Positions 1 to 8,458 of a DNA stretch of 9,188 nt are shown one piece after another. Location: positions 1 through 9,188 of the forward strand of contig JAFAGX010000602.1 of the NCBI GenBank assembly GCA_019237515.1, written 5' to 3'. Source of the stretch: Acidobacteriaceae bacterium (GTDB lineage Bacteria; Acidobacteriota; Terriglobia; Terriglobales; SbA1). Under the pieces are notes generated by a model. It did not search any database and was not told the DNA's origin. It saw nothing but the letters and a program-made list of their open reading frames with translations. Position numbers and translations under genes: made by a program. Each line of letters opens with the position of its first letter. The stretch's first letter is position 1.

Positions 1-442
1 GCGCCGCTACCCTTTGCTCCAATTCCCGGTTCAGCCTCTCCAGTTGTTCGCTCTTGCGATAGAGTTCGGCAAAGACGCTGACCTTGGCCCGCAACAACTC
101 TGGAATCACAGGAACCGAAATGTAGTCCACGGCCCCGCGTTCGTACCCCTTCATCCGATCGACATCCGTCAGATGCACGGCGGAAATGAAGATAATGGCC
201 GTCTTTTGAAATCGCGGATGCTCGCGAATCATGTCTGCCAATTGGAACCCATCGATGTCAGGCATGCTGACATCCATCAGCACAACCGCAACCTCAGTCT
301 TAAGCAAATGTTCCAGCGCTTCCCTCCCCGAATTTGCCTTCATGAGAGTTTCACCGAGCGGGCTCAGAATGGCTTCGTAGCTGAGAAGCTTTCCCGGCTG
401 ATCATCCACCATCAAAATGTTTACCGGTTCGTGAGTATTCAT
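1..442 (-). CDS. Receiver-domain response regulator (possibly N-terminal part of a hybrid kinase), 3' end cut by window edge
   Basis: Reading leftward from the ATG at 440-442, the frame stays open to the window edge (about 147 codons). The product begins with a CheY-like receiver domain, residues about 7-120. Visible are the acidic pair D13/D14 in LMVDDQ, the phospho-acceptor D57 in VLMDVSMPDIDGF, and S87 at the usual Thr/Ser switch position. The normally invariant lysine of the K-P motif is replaced: the sequence reads DYISVPV, with V110 where Lys is expected. After the receiver comes a charged, Leu-rich stretch (SEQLERLNRELEQRV) that looks like the start of a coiled-coil linker, so the full protein may continue into PAS/GAF/kinase domains; this cannot be seen. 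It starts 30 bp after the stop of the large hybrid kinase on the same strand, so co-transcription is likely. No strong Shine-Dalgarno is visible, only a weak GGGA near the ATG. Receiver identity is certain; the output is unknown. Confidence 0.88.
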   Translation of the reverse strand, partial: MNTHEPVNILMVDDQPGKLLSYEAILSPLGETLMKANSGREALEHLLKTEVAVVLMDVSMPDIDGFQLADMIREHPRFQKTAIIFISAVHLTDVDRMKGYERGAVDYISVPVIPELLRAKVSVFAELYRKSEQLERLNRELEQRVAA

Positions 443-472
443 GTTCCCGTCGATCTGACTTACAAGTCTCTG

Positions 473-3400
473 TTACCTGTGCAGCCACATACGAAGCGCC
501 GAAAGCAATTGTTCGGTATTTACCGGCTTCGCCAAATATTCTGACGCGCCTGCTTCAAGACATTTCTCTCTGTCGCCCTTCATGGCTTTTGCCGTAAGAG
601 CAATGATGGGCAAACGGCGAAACGCAGGGTTCTGGCGGATGACCTGCATAGTTTCGTATCCGTCCATTTCCGGCATCATGATGTCCATCAGCACGATGGC
701 CAGGTCGGGAGTAGATTCCAATGTTGCAATGGCTTCCCGCCCCGTTCCGGCGGTTAGCACAGTCATTCCGCGACGTTCCAACACGCTGCTCAATGCGAAG
801 ATGTTACGCACATCATCGTCGACCACCAGCACCTTTCGGCCCACCAAGGCCTCGTCCGATCGGTGTAGCCGGTCAAGCATTTTTTGCTTTTCGACTGGCA
901 GATCAGAGACTATCCGGTGCAGGAACAGCGCAGTTTCATCGAGCAACCGTTCTGGAGATTCCACGCCCTTCACGACTACGCTCCGGGCCAAAGTATGCAA
1001 GCGAGCGTCTTCATCGGGCGACAGTTCCTTGCCCGTGAAGACGACTACTGGCACATCATTGGAATCCGGCATCTCGCGCAGACGCTCGAGGACATCGAAC
1101 CCCGACATGTCCGGTAGTCGTAAGTCGAGCACCACGCAATCGAACTTTTCGGTCTGAATGCGATCCAATGCTTCCACGCCATTTCCAACAGTGTGAACGT
1201 CGATGTCGTCGTGTCCCAGCAGTTCGCGGATGCTCATCTGTTCCGCCGGATTATCTTCCACAATCAGCAACTGTTTGCGCCTCGGCGAAGCGTACTCTTT
1301 CATGCGCGAAAACGCTTGCTCCAGGCCTTCTGTCGTCGTCGGTTTGGTGATGAAGGCAAAAGCGCCCCGTGCCAGCCCGTGATGTCGGTCCTCATCGAGG
1401 GTCAGCATCTGCACGGGAATATGACGCGTGGACGGGTCCTGCTTCAGGTGATTGAGTACTGTCCATCCCAGCATGTCAGGCAAAAAGACGTCGAGAGAAA
1501 CTGCCGCAGGATGGTATTCCTTCGCCAAGGCCAGTGCGTCAGTGCCTCGCATTGCCACGAGAACCTTAAATCCCTTATCGCGTGCGAGATCACACAGCAC
1601 CCGCGCGTAGTGCGGATCGTCTTCCACGATCATCAACACAACATCATCCGGTTTCAGATTCTCCCGGTCATCCGCAATATCCTGGACCGGGATTTCGGTC
1701 ACCTTAACCGCTGCTAACTTCAAAGGAACTGCGGAGGCTTTTCCGTCGCCCGGCACAACCGTGCTGGCCGCCGGACCGACATACGTTTGCGGCAAGTACA
1801 GCGTGAACGTGCTGCCTTTTCCCGGCGTACTGCGCAACTGGATCTCGCCACCCAGCAAGTTCGCCAGCTCGCGGCTGATCGCCAGGCCCAAGCCTGTGCC
1901 TCCGTATTTCCGGCTAGTGCCTGCATCTGCCTGCTGAAATGCTTCAAAGATGATGCGTTGTTTGTCTGCGTGAATCCCGATTCCCGTATCTGTGACTTCG
2001 AATGCCACGACTGAAGCGGCTTTCGAGAGAATCGGATGCTCGTCGCTCCATGCGCTCATAGCCGGCGAGACGGATAGCCGTACCCCTCCCTGCTCGGTGA
2101 ACTTGAACGCATTCGAAAGCAGGTTCTTCAACACCTGCTGCAAACGCTTCGAGTCAGTAACAATGCTCCTTGCCAGGTGCGGGTCGGTGTGGATATCAAA
2201 CGACAGGCGCTTGTTCTCCGCCTCGTGACGGAACGGCCTCGCGACCGCGTCCAAGAGGCTGCCGAAGAACACCTCTTCAGCTTCCACCGACACGGTGCCG
2301 GACTCGATTTTCGAAAGATCCAGAATGTCGCTGATGAGGTTGAGCAGGTCGGTTCCAGCCGCATGGATCGTGCGCGCGAATTCGACTTGCTTTCCGCTCA
2401 GGTTCTTATCCGGGTTTTCCGCGAGCTGCTGCCCTAGCACAAGAATGCTGTTTAAAGGCGTTCGCAACTCATGCGACATGTTGGCCAGGAACTCCGATTT
2501 GTATTTGGAAGTGAGCGCCAGTTCCTTGGCCTTTTCCTCAAGCGCGCGACGAGCTTGCTCGATCTCCTGGTTCTTTCTTTCGACTTCGACGTTCTGCTCG
2601 GCTAACTGCTGTGCCTTTTGTGCCAACTGTTCGTTTGTCTGTTGCAACTCTTTCTGCTGCGCTTGTAGTTCGGCAGCCAATTGCTGCGATTGTTTAAGGA
2701 GTCCTTCCGTCTGCATCGTCGCTTCAATGCTGTTCAGCACGATACCGATGCTGGCAGTGAGCTGCTCCAGGAATGACAAGTGAGACGCGGTAAACGCGCT
2801 CAGTGAAGCCAGTTCGATCACCGCTTTCACCCGATCCTCAAACAGAATCGGCAAGACAATCACGTTTCGCGGCACCGCTTCGACCAGACCCGAGCGAATC
2901 GCAATTGTGCGATCCGCCGGCAAATCGCCGATCAGCATGCGTCGCTTCTCAAGCGCACACTGACCGATCAACCCTTCGCCAATCTTCAGACGCTGCAGGT
3001 GTCCATCCTGCCCGTCCCCTGCGAAAGCGGAGAGCATCACCATGCCAGCAGAATCTTCCGCCTCCATCTGGTAAATCACTCCCTGCTGCGCGTTTACCAG
3101 CGGTGCCAGTTCCGACAGCAACATCCGCCCTACCGTGCCCAGGTCGCGCTGCCCTTGCAACATTCCGGTAAATCGCGCCAGGTTGGTCTTCAGCCAATCC
3201 TGTTCTGTATTGCGCTCCGTCGTCAGGCGCAGGTTGTTGATCATCGTGTTAATGTTGTCTTTCAACTCTGCAACTTCGCCCTTCGCTTCCACTTGGATGG
3301 ATCGCGTAAGGTCGCCCTTAGTAACAGCGGTTGCCACTTCAGCGATCGCGCGAACCTGGTTGGTCAAATTGTCCGCGAGGAGGTTTACGTTGCCCACCAG

Positions 3401-6400
3401 ATCTTTCCACGTGCCAGCCGCACCAGGCACGTTCGCCTGACCACCTAGGCGTCCTTCCACGCCGACTTCGCGGGCCACTGTCGTCACCTGATCAGCGAAC
3501 GTCGCCAAAGTGTCAGTCATGTTATTGATCGTCTCTGCGAGCGCGGCGACTTCACCCTTCGCATTCACCGTCAACTTCTGGGTAAGCATGCCATTGGCAA
3601 CTGCGGTCACCACTTTTACGATTCCGCGCACCTGCTCGGTGAGGTTGGCAGCCATAACGTTCACGTTATCTGTGAGGTCTTTCCACGTGCCGGCTACACC
3701 GGGCACCTGCGCCTGGCCTCCCAGTTTGCCTTCCGTACCGACCTCGCGGGCCACGCGTGTCACCTCGGCCGCGAAAGCATTAAGTTGGTCGACCATCGTG
3801 TTGATGGTGTTCTTGAGTTCGAGAATCTCGCCTTTAACGTCCACCGTGATTTTTCGTGACAAGTCACCGCGAGCCACAGCCGTGGTGACTTCCGCGATGT
3901 TTCGCACCTGGGCCGTCAGGTTGCCCGCCATTGCATTTACCGAGTCGGTGAGATCTTTCCACGTTCCAGCGACACCGGGGACGTTTGCCTGACCTCCCAA
4001 CCGCCCTTCCGATCCGACTTCACGCGCCACACGTGTCACTTCCGCGGCGAACGAGCGCAACTGCTCCACCATGGTGTTGAGCGTCTCTTTGAGTTGCAAA
4101 ATTTCGCCGCGTACGTCCACTGTGATTTTCTTTGACAGATCGCCCGTGGCAATGGCAGTTGCTACCTCGGCAATGTTTCGCACTTGGCCAGTCAAGTTGC
4201 TGGCCATGAAGTTCACGTTGTCCGTGAGGTCCTTCCAGGTTCCCGCCACTCCGGGCACTTCGGCCTGTCCGCCCAATTTTCCGTCCGTCCCCACTTCGCG
4301 GGCAACACGGGTCACCTCGCCGGCAAACGCGTTGAGCTGATCCACCATGGTATTGATGGTGTTCTTGAGCTCGAGAATCTCGCCTTTCACGTCCACTGTG
4401 ATTTTTCGTGACAAGTCGCCACGAGCTACGGCCGTGGTCACTTCTGCGATGTTCCGCACCTGGGCCGTCAAATTGCCGGCCATGGAGTTCACCGAGTCCG
4501 TCAGATCTTTCCAGGTACCGGCCACACCCGGCACGTTGGCTTGTCCGCCAAGCCGGCCTTCGGACCCGACTTCGCGCGCTACACGTGTCACTTCGCTGGC
4601 AAACGCGTTGAGTTGGTCCACCATCGTGTTGATGGTCTCTTTGAGGAGCAGAATTTCCCCGCTCACGTTGACCGTGATCTTTTTTGACAGGTCGCCGTTC
4701 GCAATAGCCGTCGATACTTCCGCGATATTACGGACCTGCGCGGTTAAGTTGCTGGCCATCGAGTTCACCGAGTCGGTGAGATCCTTCCAGGTACCACCCA
4801 CGCCGGGCACAGCTGCCTGGCCGCCGAGCTTGCCGTCCGTTCCCACCTCGCGCGCAACGCGCGTAACTTCAGAGGCGAACGACCGAAGCTGGTCCACCAT
4901 CGTGTTCAACGTTTCTTTGAGTTGCAGAATTTCACCGCGAACGTCGACCGTAATCTTTCGGGACAAGTCACCGCGAGCCACAGCTGTAGCCACTTCGGCG
5001 ATGTTTCGTACCTGGGCGGTGAGATTGCCCGCCATGAAGTTGACATTGTCCGTGAGATCTTTCCACGTTCCAGCGACTCCGGGCACCTGTGCTTGGCCGC
5101 CGAGCTTGCCTTCCGTTCCCACCTCGCGCGCAACGCGCGTCACTTCGCCGGCGAACGCATTGAGCTGATCCACCATCGTATTGATAGTGTTTTTAAGTTC
5201 GAGAATTTCACCCTTCACGTCGACAGTAATTTTTCGTGACAAGTCGCCACGCGCGACTGCGGTAGTCACCTCCGCGATGTTCCGCACCTGGGCCGTCAAA
5301 TTGCCGGCCATCGAGTTCACCGAGTCGGTCAGATCTTTCCAGGTACCGGCCACGCCCGGCACATTGGCCTGACCTCCTAGTCGCCCTTCGCTGCCCACCT
5401 CTCTCGCCACGCGGGTGACTTCCCCGGCAAACCGGTTCAATTGGTCCACCATCGTGTTCAGGGTTTCTTTGAGTTGCAGAATTTCGCCGCGAACGTCGAC
5501 CGTAATCTTTCGCGACAAATCTCCGTTGGCGATTGCGGTCGCGACCTCGGCAATATTTCTCACCTGGGCCGTCAGGTTCCCGGCCATGAAATTCACGTTG
5601 TCTGTCAGATCTTTCCACGTACCTGCCACGCCCGGCACCTGTGCCTGCCCGCCCAACTTGCCTTCAGTTCCGACTTCGCGAGCCACGCGCGTCACCTCTC
5701 CCGCGAAGGCATTCAGTTGATCGACCATGGTATTGATGGTCTCTTTCAGTTCGAGAATTTCTCCTTTCACGTCGACCGTAATCTTTCGTGACAAGTCGCC
5801 GCGTGCAACTGCGGTAGTCACTTCCGCAATATTGCGCACCTGCGCAGTCAGGTTCCCGGCCATGGCGTTCACCGAATCCGTGAGATCCTTCCACGTCCCT
5901 GCCACACCCGGCACTACAGCTTGTCCGCCCAATTTGCCATCGGTACCGACTTCTCGGGCCACACGCGTAACTTCCGAAGCGAACGATCGAAGCTGGTCCA
6001 CCATGCTGTTGATGGCTTCTTTCAACTGCAGAATCTCGCCCCGAACATCAACGGTAATCTTTCGTGACAAGTCTCCGCTGGCCACCGCCGTCGCCACCTC
6101 AGCGATGTTTCGCACCTGTCCCGTCAGATTGCTGGCCATCGAGTTCACGGAATCCGTGAGATCTTTCCAAGTCCCGGCTACACCCGGCACCACGGCCTGT
6201 CCGCCGAGCTTTCCATCCGTACCCACCTCGCGAGCTACGCGCGTCACCTCAGAGGTGAAAACGCTGAGCTGCTGAATCATTGTGTTTACAATGTTTGCCG
6301 AGCGCAGGAACTCGCCCTCGAGGGGGCGGCCGTCAACGTCGAGTCGCACGGTTTGCGTCAAATTTCCCTGCGCCACCGCCGCGATGGCGCGCGTCACTTC

Positions 6401-6790
6401 TGTGGTAGGCCGCAGCAGGTCTTCCACCAGCGTGTTCACCGAGGTTTCCATCTCACCCCAGGCGCCACGCGATTCGTGGAATTTCGTTCGTTCCCGCGTT
6501 CGCCCTTCTTTCCCGATCACTTGCCCGACGCGCCGCAGTTCTTCCGCCATTTGCTGGTTCGCAGCCACTATTTCGTTGAATGTATCCGCGATCTTCCCAG
6601 CCAGACCCGTCCACGAACCGGGCAGTCGTACAGAGAAATCGCCGTTGCGCATGGTCTGCAGCGCGCCCAATACAACACCCAGGTCGGCCGAAGCAGGCTC
6701 TGCAACTGCTACCAGGCCTCCGTTATCGCCGTCAGAATATTTTGGCTCGTTGTTAGCCGCGGTCGCTGCAGCTTGTGAGCTTCTTCGCAT
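473..6790 (-). CDS. Soluble poly-HAMP hybrid sensor histidine kinase (HAMP array-GAF-HisKA-HATPase-REC-REC-REC), Nik1/group III-like
   Basis: A 2105-residue protein. Residues about 36-177 hold diverged HAMP-like segments. Residues 178-1189 are eleven 92-residue units, each pairing a canonical HAMP ([17 protein letters not shown]) with a divergent one (VAREVG..G.LGGQA.VPG..GTWKDL). The conserved Trp falls at 208, 300, 392 and so on to 1128. Then come a GAF-like domain (about 1217-1355), a Gln/Glu-rich coiled coil (about 1356-1432), and HisKA with H1440 in [14 protein letters not shown]. HATPase_c follows (about 1545-1670) with N box [14 protein letters not shown] and GGTGLGLAI. Three receivers carry phospho-acceptors D1767, D1889 and D2036. 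No signal peptide or membrane segment is seen, so it should be cytosolic. AGGAG at 6799-6803, eight bases before the ATG, fixes the start. The family resembles fungal group III kinases (Nik1/Os-1), where HAMP repeats relay stress signals; that the HAMP array senses here is inference. There is no HPt domain. The stimulus is unknown. All catalytic motifs look intact. Confidence 0.95.
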   Translation of the reverse strand: MRRSSQAAATAANNEPKYSDGDNGGLVAVAEPASADLGVVLGALQTMRNGDFSVRLPGSWTGLAGKIADTFNEIVAANQQMAEELRRVGQVIGKEGRTRERTKFHESRGAWGEMETSVNTLVEDLLRPTTEVTRAIAAVAQGNLTQTVRLDVDGRPLEGEFLRSANIVNTMIQQLSVFTSEVTRVAREVGTDGKLGGQAVVPGVAGTWKDLTDSVNSMASNLTGQVRNIAEVATAVASGDLSRKITVDVRGEILQLKEAINSMVDQLRSFASEVTRVAREVGTDGKLGGQAVVPGVAGTWKDLTDSVNAMAGNLTAQVRNIAEVTTAVARGDLSRKITVDVKGEILELKETINTMVDQLNAFAGEVTRVAREVGTEGKLGGQAQVPGVAGTWKDLTDNVNFMAGNLTAQVRNIAEVATAIANGDLSRKITVDVRGEILQLKETLNTMVDQLNRFAGEVTRVAREVGSEGRLGGQANVPGVAGTWKDLTDSVNSMAGNLTAQVRNIAEVTTAVARGDLSRKITVDVKGEILELKNTINTMVDQLNAFAGEVTRVAREVGTEGKLGGQAQVPGVAGTWKDLTDNVNFMAGNLTAQVRNIAEVATAVARGDLSRKITVDVRGEILQLKETLNTMVDQLRSFASEVTRVAREVGTDGKLGGQAAVPGVGGTWKDLTDSVNSMASNLTAQVRNIAEVSTAIANGDLSKKITVNVSGEILLLKETINTMVDQLNAFASEVTRVAREVGSEGRLGGQANVPGVAGTWKDLTDSVNSMAGNLTAQVRNIAEVTTAVARGDLSRKITVDVKGEILELKNTINTMVDQLNAFAGEVTRVAREVGTDGKLGGQAEVPGVAGTWKDLTDNVNFMASNLTGQVRNIAEVATAIATGDLSKKITVDVRGEILQLKETLNTMVEQLRSFAAEVTRVAREVGSEGRLGGQANVPGVAGTWKDLTDSVNAMAGNLTAQVRNIAEVTTAVARGDLSRKITVDVKGEILELKNTINTMVDQLNAFAAEVTRVAREVGTEGKLGGQAQVPGVAGTWKDLTDNVNVMAANLTEQVRGIVKVVTAVANGMLTQKLTVNAKGEVAALAETINNMTDTLATFADQVTTVAREVGVEGRLGGQANVPGAAGTWKDLVGNVNLLADNLTNQVRAIAEVATAVTKGDLTRSIQVEAKGEVAELKDNINTMINNLRLTTERNTEQDWLKTNLARFTGMLQGQRDLGTVGRMLLSELAPLVNAQQGVIYQMEAEDSAGMVMLSAFAGDGQDGHLQRLKIGEGLIGQCALEKRRMLIGDLPADRTIAIRSGLVEAVPRNVIVLPILFEDRVKAVIELASLSAFTASHLSFLEQLTASIGIVLNSIEATMQTEGLLKQSQQLAAELQAQQKELQQTNEQLAQKAQQLAEQNVEVERKNQEIEQARRALEEKAKELALTSKYKSEFLANMSHELRTPLNSILVLGQQLAENPDKNLSGKQVEFARTIHAAGTDLLNLISDILDLSKIESGTVSVEAEEVFFGSLLDAVARPFRHEAENKRLSFDIHTDPHLARSIVTDSKRLQQVLKNLLSNAFKFTEQGGVRLSVSPAMSAWSDEHPILSKAASVVAFEVTDTGIGIHADKQRIIFEAFQQADAGTSRKYGGTGLGLAISRELANLLGGEIQLRSTPGKGSTFTLYLPQTYVGPAASTVVPGDGKASAVPLKLAAVKVTEIPVQDIADDRENLKPDDVVLMIVEDDPHYARVLCDLARDKGFKVLVAMRGTDALALAKEYHPAAVSLDVFLPDMLGWTVLNHLKQDPSTRHIPVQMLTLDEDRHHGLARGAFAFITKPTTTEGLEQAFSRMKEYASPRRKQLLIVEDNPAEQMSIRELLGHDDIDVHTVGNGVEALDRIQTEKFDCVVLDLRLPDMSGFDVLERLREMPDSNDVPVVVFTGKELSPDEDARLHTLARSVVVKGVESPERLLDETALFLHRIVSDLPVEKQKMLDRLHRSDEALVGRKVLVVDDDVRNIFALSSVLERRGMTVLTAGTGREAIATLESTPDLAIVLMDIMMPEMDGYETMQVIRQNPAFRRLPIIALTAKAMKGDREKCLEAGASEYLAKPVNTEQLLSALRMWLHR
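3224..6259 (-). repeat. In-frame tandem array of eleven 276-bp HAMP units inside the hybrid kinase
   Basis: The TGG codon of the TWKDL motif recurs every 276 bp, from 6167-6169 down to 3407-3409 (2760 bp, ten exact periods). This gives eleven units with no insertion or deletion. Each unit encodes a divergent HAMP half followed by a canonical HAMP half. Units in the middle are nearly identical in protein sequence. The last two canonical halves (with GMLTQKLTV and GDLTRSIQV) and the segments before the array are clearly diverged. Most differences between middle units are synonymous, which indicates purifying selection on the protein rather than a recent slippage tract throughout. The boundaries chosen are conventional, because a tandem array has no unique phase. 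Confidence 0.93.
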
Positions 6791-6798
6791 CAGTCATT

Positions 6799-6803
6799 CT
6801 CCT
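6799..6803 (-). promoter_or_regulatory. Ribosome-binding site of the hybrid kinase
   Basis: Minus-strand AGGAG lies eight bases before the ATG at 6788-6790. An overlapping ATG a few bases upstream, in another frame (ATGACTGATG), opens only a short unrelated frame, so the ATG at 6790 is the supported start. Confidence 0.7.
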
Positions 6804-6861
6804 GATCAACGGCAAAGGCGTGCGCCAGGCCGGTTTCAGTTCCAGTCGGAAAGGAACATTT

Positions 6862-6882
6862 ACGCCACCTTGCATTTGGCGT
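6862..6882. other. Inverted repeat upstream of the hybrid kinase
   Basis: ACGCCA (6862-6867) and TGGCGT (6877-6882) are perfect 6-bp arms around a 9-base loop, about 70 bp upstream of the kinase start. It could be a protein-binding site or a hairpin in the kinase leader. A 6-bp arm pair can also arise by chance, and no promoter could be placed relative to it. Confidence 0.2.
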
Positions 6883-7012
6883 GGAAATTGGGTGCGTGTC
6901 GATCTTTCGCATGAAAAAGTGGCTCGCGGAAGCGAAGGATCATCAGGTACTTCCCGTATTCGTACCATAACGAAAACTAGGAAGCTCTACAGTGTTTCCT
7001 GTACCTCTCAGG

Positions 7013-7045
7013 ATTGGCGCAGAGATGGTGCAATCTTGCGCCGAT
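7013..7045. other. Imperfect inverted repeat upstream of the DUF4410-like gene
   Basis: ATTGGCGCA (7013-7021) and TGCGCCGAT (7037-7045) pair over nine positions with one G-T wobble, around a 15-base spacer. It sits about 43 bp before the ATG at 7088, in the intergenic region shared with the divergently transcribed kinase gene. An operator or leader hairpin is possible. There is no T-tract, so it is not a classical terminator. No convincing -35/-10 pair was found next to it. Confidence 0.25.
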
Positions 7046-7074
7046 TCCGACGGTTAGATATGAATGAACATTGA

Positions 7075-7080
7075 AGAGGT
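7075..7080 (+). promoter_or_regulatory. Ribosome-binding site that decides the start of the DUF4410-like gene
   Basis: AGAGGT ends seven bases before the ATG at 7088-7090. The upstream in-frame ATG at 7064 has no such site and would add eight polar residues in front of an otherwise normal signal peptide, so 7088 is the better start. Confidence 0.65.
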
Positions 7081-7087
7081 GGCGAAC

Positions 7088-7633
7088 ATGCCGGTTCGGC
7101 TGGTTAATCTCGCCCTGCTACTAAGCCTGGCCGCAACGGAATGCGTGGGTCAAGGCAAGCCGACTCTGATTATCGAGACGTTCGCCGTCTCTACCAGTGT
7201 TCCCTGGCCTTACGATATGAACCAACTGAAACTTGAGACCTTTTCGGAACTCCTCAAAAAGGACAGCCAGTATTTCGTCGTGCTGCCCGAACCTGTACAG
7301 GATGCCAAGGACGCCGTCTACACACTCCGAGGAGAAGTTTTGGAGTGGCATCCTGGAAATCGGGCAAAACGACTGCTTGTCGGAATGGGCACTGGCCGCG
7401 AGACAGCCAAGATTCACTATTGGCTCACGGACATCAGCGGCAAGCGGGTCTTCGATCAAACTGACACAATCCGCCAGGCTTTCTTGGGTAACGCTTACGC
7501 TGGCTCCGTGGGCCAACTCGCCCAGCCACTCGCCGACAAAATCGCTGAACGACTGAAAGCATCCGGGCTCGCCCAGCCTGGCTCATCCGGGAACCAGCGT
7601 CCGCACTCCGAGCAGCAACCGAAGAGCAAGTAG
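7088..7633 (+). CDS. Exported DUF4410-like protein
   Basis: Counted from the ATG at 7088, the product is 181 residues. It starts with a signal peptide (MPVRL, then hydrophobic NLALLLSLAA), with a plausible signal peptidase I cut near residues 20-22. The single Cys19 is preceded by Glu, so a lipobox is not supported. The body has the layout typical of DUF4410 proteins: a ...YTLRGEVLEWHPGNRAKR segment (about 78-95), then a Gly-rich LLVGMGTGRE turn (97-105), a beta strand ending in LTDISGKRVFDQ, and an amphipathic C-terminal helix (LADKIAERLKASG). The last 20 residues are Ser/Gln/Lys-rich and probably disordered. DUF4410 proteins are small envelope proteins of unknown role. The gene is divergent from the kinase and might share control, but nothing proves a link. 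Family assignment comes from motif memory, not a search. Confidence 0.8.
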   Translation: MPVRLVNLALLLSLAATECVGQGKPTLIIETFAVSTSVPWPYDMNQLKLETFSELLKKDSQYFVVLPEPVQDAKDAVYTLRGEVLEWHPGNRAKRLLVGMGTGRETAKIHYWLTDISGKRVFDQTDTIRQAFLGNAYAGSVGQLAQPLADKIAERLKASGLAQPGSSGNQRPHSEQQPKSK

Positions 7634-7774
7634 CGGAAGCGTCCACTGTTAACCGGACAGATGTCGGCGGGATTGTAAATCGGCCTTAAGGACTCGGCCG
7701 AACGTAACTACCTTGAATGCCAGCCTGGTTTCTATCATCAACTCACACTTCTGGCCATCGACAAAAATCACATT

Positions 7775-7778
7775 GGAG
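7775..7778 (+). promoter_or_regulatory. Ribosome-binding site that decides the start of the glycine-zipper gene
   Basis: GGAG lies six bases before the ATG at 7785-7787. The upstream in-frame ATG at 7713 would prepend 24 residues to a complete signal peptide and has no comparable site. Confidence 0.65.
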
Positions 7779-7784
7779 ATAGTC

Positions 7785-8345
7785 ATGCTGACCAGGCTTG
7801 CGAGACTGATTGCCGTTTTACTTTTCGTGGAAGCGATCGCATTCGCAGAAACCCTCCCTGCCGGAACTCACATCACAGTCCGCACTGACTCACAGCTCAG
7901 CTCCGCCACAGCTCACCTCGGACAGACACTCAGGGCGAACCTGGTAAAAGACGTGGTCGTAAACGGGAAGACCATCGCCAAAGCGGGCGCCCCGGCAACC
8001 GCGAAGGTCACCTATGCAAAATCTAGCGGGCGGCTGCACGCTCCCGGACAGCTCACCATCCGCCTCGCCTCAGTTCAACTCGCAGACGGTAAAACTCTAT
8101 CGCTTTCAACCAGCGCGTTTCGCGCCAAGGGCAAGAGCCACACCAAGAGCAATGCGATCAAGATCGGAGGCGGAACTGCTGCCGGTGCACTCATCGGCGG
8201 ACTCGCCGGAGGTCCTAAAGGCATGCTGATTGGCTCAGCGGTGGGCGCTGGGGCAGGAACAAGTCTCGCGGCGGCCACCGGTAAGCAAGAGGCTATAATC
8301 CATGCCGAAACAGCGATCACCTTTACCACTACCGTGGCGAAGTAA
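7785..8345 (+). CDS. Exported small protein with C-terminal glycine-zipper segment
   Basis: From the ATG at 7785 the product is 186 residues. Residues 1-21 form a clear type I signal peptide (MLTRLARLIAVLLFVEAIAFA, cut after AFA before ETLPAG). The mature N-terminal half is a beta-rich domain starting LPAGTHITVRT, with the pattern HLGQTLRANLVKDVVVNGKTI followed by AGAPATAKVTYAKSSGRL. Residues about 128-160 are a Gly/Ala-rich zipper (GGGTAAGALIGGLAGG, then GMLIGSAVGAGAG). It ends with a short strand (ETAITFTTTV). The zipper resembles those in SlyB/Rick17kDa-type envelope proteins and may insert into or pack against a membrane. Similar signal peptide-domain-zipper proteins are common as hypotheticals in acidobacteria (from memory, not checked). 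The function is unknown. It lies 151 bp after the DUF4410-like gene on the same strand. No clear promoter or terminator is visible between them, so co-transcription is uncertain. Confidence 0.85.
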   Translation: MLTRLARLIAVLLFVEAIAFAETLPAGTHITVRTDSQLSSATAHLGQTLRANLVKDVVVNGKTIAKAGAPATAKVTYAKSSGRLHAPGQLTIRLASVQLADGKTLSLSTSAFRAKGKSHTKSNAIKIGGGTAAGALIGGLAGGPKGMLIGSAVGAGAGTSLAAATGKQEAIIHAETAITFTTTVAK

Positions 8346-8458
8346 AGGAATCCCAAAACTTGGTGGAGCTAGTCGGGATCGAACTTGAGGCGTTTGCACG
8401 GCGTCTGAGCCGCACGCCGAAATCCCCAGCACAGCGAAGAACCTCAAACTGTCAAACT
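8346..8458. other. Gene-free stretch holding a tRNA 3'-end duplicate and nested inverted repeats
   Basis: Together with the tRNA gene and 8535-8677, this makes a 332-bp gap between protein genes. Here it contains the outlying copy of the tRNA 3'-end repeat (8356-8384). A 69-bp insert (8385-8453) follows, with two nested inverted pairs: TTGAGG (8385-8390) with CCTCAA (8442-8447), and CGGCGT (8399-8404) with ACGCCG (8414-8419). No credible coding frame was seen. Confidence 0.6.
8356..8384 (-). repeat. 29-bp direct repeat, outlying copy of the tRNA-Ala 3' end (possible att remnant)
   Basis: This copy is identical over 29 bp to 8454-8482, at an offset of 98 bp. Read on the minus strand it runs from just before the T loop (GTTCGATC) through the acceptor strand and CCA, plus five bases beyond. 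The adjoining sequence cannot form the 5' side of a T stem, so it is only a 3' fragment and not a second functional tRNA. Confidence 0.85.

Noticed and set aside
14..544. Plus-strand 176-codon open frame at the left edge
   Set aside because: It overlaps the receiver gene and the end of the kinase on the other strand. Its product shows no family resemblance, while the minus strand shows canonical receiver motifs.
3224..6259. CRISPR or other non-coding repeat array
   Set aside because: The 276-bp period is a multiple of three, has no spacers, stays in one open frame and encodes recognisable HAMP domains.
3510..6275. Several long plus-strand open frames antisense to the HAMP array, up to 273 codons, with repetitive Ser/Thr/Pro/Arg-rich products
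   Set aside because: They repeat every 276 bp because the kinase repeats do, lack ribosome-binding sites, and the minus strand has unmistakable domains through the whole stretch. They are shadows of the kinase.
7064..7087. Upstream ATG for the DUF4410-like gene
   Set aside because: It puts eight polar residues before the signal peptide and has no Shine-Dalgarno; the ATG at 7088 has AGAGGT at good spacing.
7681..7700. CGGCC/GGCCG inverted pair after the DUF4410-like gene as a terminator
   Set aside because: The stem is only 5 bp with a 10-base loop and no T-tract follows, so it could easily occur by chance.
7713..7784. Upstream ATG for the glycine-zipper gene
   Set aside because: It would bury a complete signal peptide 24 residues inside; the ATG at 7785 has GGAG six bases upstream.
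8356..8436. Second tRNA or a tmRNA 3' end ending in AGCTCCACCA
   Set aside because: The sequence before the T loop cannot pair with CCGAC, the candidate starting at GGGG is only about 67 nt, and no tmRNA 5' end or tag-coding segment lies upstream on that strand.
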